From Aspidiotus rigidus (Eukaryota; Arthropoda; Insecta; Hemiptera; Diaspididae), in NCBI GenBank assembly GCA_035079385.1, contig JAVHKY010000003.1, positions 9,093,501-9,157,500 on the forward strand: a stretch of 64,000 bases of DNA, in the 5' to 3' direction. This document shows, piece after piece, positions 56,041 through 64,000 of the stretch. Within the stretch, counting starts at the first letter, position 1, and every line of letters starts with the position of its first letter. Made by a program: the position numbers and the translations under genes. The notes under the pieces are model-generated. The model made no database searches. It was given only the letters and a program-made list of their open reading frames with translations, and was not told the DNA's origin.

Positions 56041-58168
56041 TGAATGTATTTTTTCGAATCCTTTTTCTTCTTGTTGCCGTCAATGGATTCGCACTTCAGC
56101 AGCGGTGCATACTACCAGATGGGGTTACCGACTTTGAAGGGATGCGAAAAAATGGATATTGTTACATCGACAAGACTACCTAGCTTCATATCGAAGATGC
56201 TCAAAACTGAACTTATGAAGTTTTACTTCATCGCACGTCCGAGGAAATTTGGTAAGAGTCTTTTGCCGTACAATCGAAAGTGCTTTATGGGGTGAGAAGC
56301 AGCTTTTTGAAGACCTCTCGATCAACGCTACCCATGATTGGAACTATACCCTGTGATATACCTTTCGGAATCGGTAAATACAGTGAAACAAGTCGTCAAT
56401 ACGCAACGGCTATTGCAGACGAATTGATGCGTGTAGCAAAGACGATCAGAAAGAAGAAAAGTGATAAAATCCAGAATCACGGGGTAGAGATTCATGCAAG
56501 TCCTGGTCGTAATAATGAATCTGATGTTTGCACATCGTTGAAACATTTGGTCGAATCTTTACATGACGCTTTCTCGAATAGCCCCTCTATAATCATCGAC
56601 GAATATGATTCCCTCCTCATAACCTGAAAAATTATGAGATCTGCCGTAGTCTTTGTGTAGCTCTCCGAGAATTCTACGGATGCATTAAAGGCCTCGAAAA
56701 TGAATTGAGATTCGTTTTCATCACCGGCGTCGCGAGATTTACGCAGTCATACCTGTTTTCGTCGATGAACAATTTGAACGATGTCAGTCAAGATGAAGAT
56801 TATACAGATAGGCCTATGTTAGGTTTCACTGTGGATGAAATGAAATTTTTCGAGCCTGAAATTGAAGCTGTAGTGGAATACAGAAAAAATAAGTGGGGAG
56901 AGGTGGCAACGATGAACACTGAAAATGATGAAATCCGAAAACACTACGACGGATATAAATTTACTGCTGGAGGTCCTTTCATGTTTCACCCTTCGTTTCT
57001 AATGACGTACCTTACAACAAAGGATCATAAAGTGGTCAGAGGGAAGATTCCTGACCCTAAGTACCTATTTGACTTACTTCCGAGGCAACTGTATTCTACT
57101 AAGTTGCTCACAGGAATTAATGTGACCGAAATGATAACAGACCCTCAAGATATTAAGTTGGGTCCATTATTATATCATACTGGTATATTCTCGATCAAGA
57201 ATTATGATCGTTATTCAGATACATACTTCTTAGATTATCCTAACAAATTCTTAGCGGAATATTTTCAGAACAGAATTCTCATGGCATTGACGGAGCCTTT
57301 GGGTTTTGATGACTTTGAAAGATTCGACAGTCATTGTAATAGAATGATAAGTGATCCTAGTGATAGGGGACGAGGTGCACGTAAAGAAATATTTCGAGCA
57401 ACTTAATATTCTTTCTAGTCAAAGAGGTTACGATACATTCCCTCGAGAACCTGGGAAACCGAAAGAAGAAGAGCAAGTAAAAGAAGAAGATCCGCAGAAA
57501 GGTAAGAAGTTAACTAAAAGAGATGCCAATGAAAGTAAAATGAACGAGCATGAAGAGAAAAATGAGCAGCCAAAGTCTGTCACGCCAACATAAAAAGAAA
57601 ACGGGGCCGTCCCACAACGCGATACCAAAGCAAACGCAAAATACGCAGCAGACAAATAAGGGACTGAGTCGTCCAAGAAATCCAAAGCCAGAGAATCTGA
57701 ACAAAATGGAAATATATAGGTAATAGGAAAATGGAGGACTATTATTTTCAATTGGAAGGTGCCTACCAGTTTATGTTGCGAATTTGTTTTGATGTCTGCA
57801 GAATTGGATATGTGAGTTATGAAAGACATTTCTCAGCCGGCTGGGACGATATCGAGGAGGTACCTTATGCCCAGTCTATCGAAAGTATTAGTCTGTGTAG
57901 CAAAAGCTGGAGTCGGAAATGCCGAGGACGCTCTGGATCAACTGTTGAAGCAATACGCAAGGGCCTATCTTAATTTTGGAAGGGAATTAATCTGTAAGTA
58001 GGTATGGCAGTATCATTTTCTAAGAAGACACGTATACTCGAAGATTGGATATATGTCCAGTATGATGAAAAAGGCAATGTACAGAAAATGTTTGCGCACG
58101 AACAGCATGACGTGGAAGAATTGAAATCGAATTTACACGATAACTTATATCCATTACATGAAATGTAA
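56041..58168 (+). pseudogene. Third AAA-ATPase-like / PD-(D/E)XK gene, broken
   Basis: A diverged paralogue, not a copy of the two intact genes. It starts with a clear signal peptide (MNVFFRILFLLVAVNGFALQ), then FEGMRKNGYCYIDKT. A frameshift follows, with the Walker A-like region FIARPRKFGKS in another frame, a further shift, then SIIIDEYDSLL (Walker B) and a stop near 56626. VFITGVARFTQSYLFSSMNN and HYDGYKF follow from 56705. The frame is lost again near 57350, and the nuclease end is split over several frames (VLVCVAKAGVGNAEDALDQL; then 58004-58168, SKKTRILEDWIYV). In the nuclease box the E of E-x-K is V here. At least four frame breaks. Confidence 0.85.
57508..58055. repeat. Inverted repeat, left arm
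   Basis: This 3' part of the broken AAA gene is repeated in inverted orientation at 58393-58496 plus 60238-60675. The arms are only slightly diverged. The left arm has an inserted A in CACGCCAACATAAAAAG and the E-to-V change in the nuclease motif. Confidence 0.85.
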
Positions 58169-58392
58169 CGATTGGACTTACGGTATTTCAAAGAAAAATT
58201 CAACCCTGTTAAAATTTTTAGGATGTTTCCTTTTATCAATAAATGTATGAAAATTCTTGACTTATTCTTATATTTCATCTAGAATAGATACAAATTGTAT
58301 ACAAAATGATACAAAAATGTATGAAAATTCTTGACTTCTTAAATGTCTTCCAGAATTGATACAAATTGTATACCTACAAATTGATACAAAAT
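58056..58392. repeat. Spacer with a short direct duplication
   Basis: Holds the end of the AAA pseudogene and two direct copies of a segment of about 80 bp (ATGAAAATTCTTGACTT ... GATACAAATTGTATAC) at about 58246-58315 and 58319-58385. No gene beyond the pseudogene tail. Confidence 0.7.
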
Positions 58393-60675
58393 TAATATCC
58401 AATCTTCGAGTATACGTGTCTTCTTAGAAAATGATACTGCCATACTTACAGATTAATTCCCTTCCAAAATTAAGATAGGCCCTTGCGTATTGCTTCCAGG
58501 GCTTGCATAATAACAGTTATTTTTCGGTTAGGTAACAGTTATTTTTCGGTTAACCGTTATAACCGAAATGAAAATACCAATTTTGACCGATTAACCGTTA
58601 ACCGTTATTTTTTCTGTTATAACTGTTATTTGACCAAAATAAATTTGAAGCGACAGAAAAAAAATTGGTAAAAAAAAAGAAAAAAATTTTTCCAGTTGAT
58701 TCTTCGGAGTTTGGACCTAAGAAATGTACAGGGAGGGAATCGCGTTTTGAGATTTCTCAAAGACTATTGAAGATAGAAACTTGATATTTAACACTGCAAA
58801 TGTCGAGGTGAATACCTTTTCATGAAAAGAAAAACCAGTCAGAGAATCGCTTCAGTAGAAGTCGAAATCGAACAGTCAAAAGATTTTGGAGTTGATTTTA
58901 AATCAGTTTTAAATAATATATAGATACGTCATAATTAGAGCCCGGATTTTTCGAAATTCGGAACTAGAATGAGAATTTTCGGCATTACTCGGATTTATTA
59001 AAATAATTAGGTATTAAAAAATTGGGAAAAAAATTTTTACAGTAGGTAAATATGTATCAACATTTTTACATCGAAAAAGAGAAAAAAAATCTAAATAGGT
59101 AGTTGATCTGAACATAAAGAATTATAAAAATTTCACGTTATGCTGCACTAGTATGTTAGATTCTGTCTTATTTTATTTTCTGGTTGGTTCACGCTTCAAT
59201 TAGAGCACAAGATATTGTGAAGTTACAACTATATAGGCAGTAAAGAAATTTTTTCGATTCATAATTATTTAAATTTTTGTGTCTCAAATCACAAAATTTT
59301 GTCTAAAAAATAACTTTTTCTACAAATTATAGGTTTTCGGAAGATTTCGGATTTTATCCCCATTTTCGGAGTTTTTCGGAGAAATAAAACTTTTTTCCTG
59401 GCCTCAGAATACCATGAAATGAACTTCTATTTGATTTTCAGAAATTTGCCCTTTAAGGAAATTATGCGACAAAAACCAGGGAATCCGGGCTCTAGTCATA
59501 ATGTTTAATGTTTTTTCTATTAAATTTTTGTTTTCTGAATTCAAAAATATACAAAATCTAGAATTACTTGAAACTAAGGTTTTTTTTTAATTTCCATCTT
59601 CTGTGATAAATTCTAATTTTATTTTGAAGAGAATGAATTTGCTAACTCATTCAGCTATTCCCTAATCAATCATCATCATTTCATACATCATATTTTTGAA
59701 AAGTTTGCAAACTAAAACCAGGGCCTGACTAAAACTAGGTCTAGAAGGGAACTGTTCAAACTTTCAAAGTGTTCAAACTCTGAAGTTTGAACTTCCAACT
59801 TTTGAAGTAGCCTAAAGACTAATGAGTAATGAGACATTAACAAGAAGAAAACTAGAAATAAGAAAAGTAGAAAACAAAGAAAAAAATATTTGCAATCTGT
59901 AAATTTTGAGACTGGAGAGTGACGAGTCACGAGATTGTCGAGTTTGTCCACTATCTAGTATCTAGAGGTACTGAGGTAGTAATAATATTGAATTATTTTC
60001 TAAATTATGTGATTTTTCGATACATACCGGTATGTGTTGTGTTCACGCATTTTAACCGTTATAACCTAAAAATATATATTTTTCAACGGTTATAGCGGTT
60101 ATATCGGTTATAACAGTTAACCGTTATAACCGTTATATTTTCCCACATTTTGACAGATAACCGATAAGCGAAAAAATTTGGGAGGTCATTTGACCGATAA
60201 CCGTTAACCGTTAAAAAAATTTCGGTCGCAAGCCCTGATTCCTTCAACAGTTGATCCAGAGCGTCCTCGGCATTTCCGACTCCAGCTTTTGCTTCACAGA
60301 CTAATACTTTCGATAGACTAGGCATAAGATACTCGATATCGTCCCGGCCAGCTGAGAAATGTCTTTCATAACTTACATATCCAATTCTGCAGACATCAAA
60401 ACAAATTCGCAACATAACTGGTAGGCACCTTCCACTTGAAAATAATAGTCCTCCATTTTCCTATTATATATTTCCATTTTGTTCAGATTCTCTGGCTTTG
60501 GATTTCTTGGACGACTCAGTCCCTTATTTGTCTGCTGCGTATTTTGCGTTTTGCTTTGGTATCGCGTTGTGGGACGGCCCCGTTTTTTTTTTGTTGACGT
60601 GACAGACTTTGGCTGCTCATTTTTCTCTTCATGCTCGTTCATTTTACTTTCATTGGCATCTCTTGTAGTTAACTA
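58393..60675. repeat. Inverted repeat, right arm (interrupted)
   Basis: Reverse copy of 57508-58055, interrupted by the hAT-like element 58497-60237. On the minus strand, 60240-60660 still reads EHEEKNEQPKSVTSTKKKRG and VLVCEAKAGVGNAEDALDQL, with the nuclease E-x-K intact, unlike the left arm. The arm ends at the Gypsy fragment. Confidence 0.85.
58489..60245. mobile_element. hAT-like non-autonomous element, 1.74 kb
   Basis: Inverted ends CAGGGCTTGC (58497) and GCAAGCCCTG (60237), with subterminal AACCGTTATAACCG words at both ends. Flanks are ATTGCTTC (58489-58496) and ATTCCTTC (60238-60245), an 8-bp duplication with one change. The uninterrupted left arm (57935-57960) shows the pre-insertion sequence. 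The interior is AT-rich and lacks a recognisable transposase. Confidence 0.9.
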
Positions 60676-61557
60676 AAGCCCCAAGTAGAACAACTCGGAG
60701 AACATTTTGCCGGGGTGAATTGGTTTACCCGTCTAGATTCCCGAGACGCCTTCACTAAAATTAGACTAGCAAAAGAATCTAGACCGTATACTACTTTTGG
60801 ATATAAAGGGCAGACTTATCAATTCACTCGAATTGCTTTTGGATTGTCGTCTTCGATGCAAGCCTTCCTTGCAGCAGTGTCTAGATTATTTGAGCATCCT
60901 TATGTGATCATGTACGTAGACGATATAATTGTGTGCTTAGATACCATTGAAAATCATAGAAAGCACGTAGAAGAAGTCATCCGGATAATAAATGAGAGCG
61001 GCATGACCTTGAAAAGAGTGAAGTGCGAGTTTGCTAAACAATCGATAAAATTTCTTGGTTATATTGTGTCAATCACCGGAATAAGACCTGATCCGGAGAA
61101 AAGTGAAGTGATTGATTGTAAAAACGCAAACCCCGAGAACTCCGAAAGACGTTAGATCATTCCTACGAGCTTGTAATTATTTTGCTAAATATTTACCAAG
61201 ATTCGCAGAATTCGCTAGTGTTCTCACCAAGTTGACCCGTAATATCCGTAATGTGAGGTGGGAATGGAATGATCAACAAGGACTGCTTTCCGCAATATTA
61301 AAGAAGCTATGCGCCTTCAGATAAATAATTCGCACATACTCGTAGAACAAGAGAAACCCATTGACATAGTTATATCTGTAGCTTCTAATGCCTACTCTGC
61401 TGTCATTATGCAAGGACACCCTGGTGAACATCGAGGTGTAGCTTTTGTGGGGAAGACACTGAAAGAGGTTCAAACTAGGTATTCACCACCAGAGATTGAA
61501 TATACCTGTAAAGCGGATATTCTAAAGAGATACGGATTGTACCTTACGAATAAATAA
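60676..61557 (+). pseudogene. Ty3/Gypsy-type RT / RNase H fragment
   Basis: Starts inside the RT: FTRLDSRDAFTKIRLAKESR, YQFTRIAFGLSSSMQAFL, YVIMYVDDIIV (the catalytic YVDD is intact), and KFLGYIVSITGIRPDPEK. After a frameshift near 61120 come RSFLRACNYFAKYLPRFAE, then after another shift the RNase H start (PIDIVISVASNAYSAVIMQG; VAFVGKTLKEVQTRYSPPEI). There are no LTRs, gag or integrase. It is a relic joined directly to the right arm of the inverted repeat. Confidence 0.88.
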
Positions 61558-61704
61558 TCTTAGGGAATTCAAGCCCTCCAAAGATATAGCCCGTACACCC
61601 TCCCTTAGTAATCCTATACGCTTCGTACAATCGTACTCAACTCATGAAATAAAGAACTTGACAAAATGAGTCTTGCTTACAGTTCATTTCATTCATACTT
61701 AGTA

Positions 61705-62792
61705 AGGTCAAACCGGCGAATTGTGAACAAAAATCAACTTTTTGAAAATTGCATTATTTGAAGTAATATTGTGCGCCTCGACTGAGATGCGATTCAAGAT
61801 TTCTTGGTATGGATTGAAAGGTAATACTCTCAACTACTGATATATGACCAGAACATTACTTTTGAGTCAATAGGTCAAAGCCTACAGTATGTTCACCATT
61901 AGACACCCAATATTCACAATTACCCCCCCCCCCATTCTGGTTAATTGTGAACATAGTGTGTATTTCTTATGGGATGTATGGGATGTCCACAATTACCCCT
62001 AAATCTAAAAATACATTTAAAACACGTATGTTCACAATTGCCCTTAGAACTAAAAATACGGTCGTCTAATTGTGAACACTCATCTAAGGAGATGCATATG
62101 ATTGTATGTTTTTGGAGTTTTATTACAGTCATCATAAAATGTATCTGAACACCATAAACTTGGAACAAAATTGAAACATTAATTTGAAGGAATGTTAGAA
62201 TCTAAAATGTGGAAATTGAAGAACAAGAAATATTTTGATTTTTGAGAGATAAAAATGATAACGTTTTTTCCTGCTCTGGTATGTCAATTCTGCACTTTTT
62301 TTTCTGTGGACTGTAAAGCTGTAGGATTGACCTACAAGATGGCGTCATCAGCACACTCGAAACTGCAACTGCAAGCTGCAGGCTGACATTGTTCACATAC
62401 CCCGTGTTCACAATAGACAAATTTCCTCTGACGTCATACAGATGACAAGAATACCCGTTCCGGTGTTTATGATCTGACAAGAGTACCCGTTCTGGTATTT
62501 TTGTTTTGGTTGCTCGCATAAGAATACACGAGGAGCAAAGATCTAGGTATAAATATACAAAAACTACACGGTGAACTTGACGTTAAAATTAGTATTTTCA
62601 ATTTAGATGGTTCCTAGAACGTGTTCATGTACTTTTGGTTCTTAAGAAATAGCTTATTTCCAAATAGTAACACTTCAATCTTTGCTCCCTACGTTATTCT
62701 TATGGGAGTCAAAAGTCTCCTAAGCCACCGTGGCAACACTGATTCCCAACTATGACGTAGGCAGGAAATCGGTCTATTAGACAGTTTGACCT
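61705..62792. mobile_element. TA-flanked element with TTGTGAAC repeats
   Basis: Ends AGGTCAAAC (61705) and GTTTGACCT (62792), each flanked by TA. Inside, the word TTGTGAAC or GTTCACAA occurs at least six times (for example near 61717, 61915, 61945, 62030, 62070 and 62405), with a poly-C run at 61922-61934. No coding sequence. Near the right end lies a second end sequence, TGACGTAGGCAGGAAATCGG, like that of the 18237-18710 element. Confidence 0.5.
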
Positions 62793-64000
62793 TACATGCA
62801 AGTATGCCGCTGTGATTTAAAATCCACAGAGCTATGGTTGCGATATGTCGTCACCGTTCTTGATGATTTTCCCAGAAAAGTGAAAGTTTGTTAAGAGTTG
62901 GTTGGCTTAAGAAATAAAAATTCTCCTTTATCTTTATATACAAAATTTATATTTGCTAGCATAATGTTTCATCGCTGCAGTTTGTCGGTTAAAATTGAAA
63001 AATATTCCAATATTTTACGCCTTCATTTTATTAAAACTACAATCGGAGTATTCCTTGAAATAATATATGATTTTGTTGTCTAGCACTTTTCGAGTAGGAT
63101 CGGAAAAAAAATCATTAAAAAAAAAAAGACAAGTTTCTCTGTTGTATTTCTAGACAACAAAACCGAAAAATAGGAATAAACATCGATTAGAGACACGTAG
63201 ATACTGTACTTAGAAAAACTACATAATATAAATGATATTTTTTTACAGCCAAAAAGGGAAGATACAGGGAAGAAGAAGAAATTATAAATTAGTATATGAC
63301 AGAATTATCTATATAATTTACGTTTCGTATACAGATTATAATTATTGCAAAATAATACACATCATACATCATCGACACCATTACAATTAATAAATCACAA
63401 AAACGATTTTTCTGTTATTAAATGTCGAAGAATGTTTTAAGAATAATTTTTATTCGTGATAACGAGAAAAGAAAGAAGGTAGGTACAATTTATTATTTGA
63501 AAGATATTTCATACTACCGATTGTAGAGATTTAGCAATAAGTACATTTTTGAATTGTTTCAAACCCATCGTCGTAAGCTATGTACTTAGTTATACTCTAT
63601 ATATGAACCTATATTTAAAAAATGGGGGAAGAAAAAATAGGTAAGAAACTAAGATGCGATAGGAAGAAAAGAAAACTGATCATACATCATCACACTAGAT
63701 AATAATAGTAATTACATAATATATAAAACAATGAATACACGATTATTCACAGAATTTTCGTCGAGTTTTGTCTTATTTTTTGAAGATTCTTATATAGATA
63801 CCAAATGAGATCTTCGCCCGAGTTTTTTTTTTTTTGTTCTCTTTTTTAAACTTAATGTAAGTGTTAATATTTACAATTTTTATGAAAACGAAATACTGCT
63901 ACTGTCAGCACATTCGTAGATCGTCCGATGCACAGTTCTGTACACGGTTTGGAATTTTGGTACTAATCTACTGGCACATTCCGCTGTGTTTCTTGCACAA
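62793..64000. other. Intergenic, nothing recognised
   Basis: AT-rich DNA with poly-A and poly-T runs. I see no exon, RNA gene or complete repeat. It may be the 3' UTR or intron of a gene beyond the window. Confidence 0.5.

Overview
This is a eukaryotic, AT-rich insect-like nuclear window. Coding exons are joined by GT-AG introns, ribosomal protein L26 and other single-copy animal genes are present, and the intergenic space is full of transposon remnants. A sap-feeding hemipteran, possibly a mealybug, is my best guess. It rests mainly on the tandem, intron-free, bacterial-type AAA-ATPase-like/PD-(D/E)XK genes; bacterial-derived AAA-ATPase genes have been reported from mealybugs. The species cannot be proved from this sequence.

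Layout. Bases 1-740 are a 45-bp minisatellite. A five-exon gene for a small four-helix membrane protein (2782-8063) carries two Penelope-like retroelement pieces in its third intron. From 8.1 to 23.8 kb there is mainly repeat DNA: a repeat family shared with the 44-52 kb region, a 3.15-kb Ginger-like DNA transposon with a KRBA2-like C-terminal gene, hAT- and TA-flanked MITE-like elements, and several long hairpins. A seven-exon UHRF-type gene (23858-27014) has SRA and RING domains but no visible UBL, tandem Tudor or PHD exons.

A compact housekeeping block follows: RPL26 (minus) with four related candidate snoRNA units in an intron, ALG13 (plus), SLX1 (minus, convergent with ALG13, 34 bp between the stops), GTPBP6/HflX-type GTPase (minus) with a small membrane ORF ending 18 nt before its ATG, and FMC1 (plus).

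From about 40.7 to 56 kb lies a recent tandem duplication of a roughly 8-kb module. Each unit holds an 816-codon AAA-ATPase-like/PD-(D/E)XK gene with an N-terminal hydrophobic segment, a degenerate minus-strand multi-exon gene with RPA70-like OB folds and a coiled-coil tail, a small HTH-like gene, and a short array of TGACGTCA-like palindromes. The two AAA proteins differ at 12 residues, all within residues 214-483. I saw only two silent codon changes between them. A 5'-truncated Jockey-like LINE sits only in unit 1, giving a filled/empty site pair. A third, diverged AAA copy (56041-58168) is a pseudogene. Its 3' end is inverted-duplicated, and the second arm is split by a 1.74-kb hAT-like element. 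A Gypsy RT/RNase H fragment and another MITE-like element follow, and the last 1.2 kb shows no gene.
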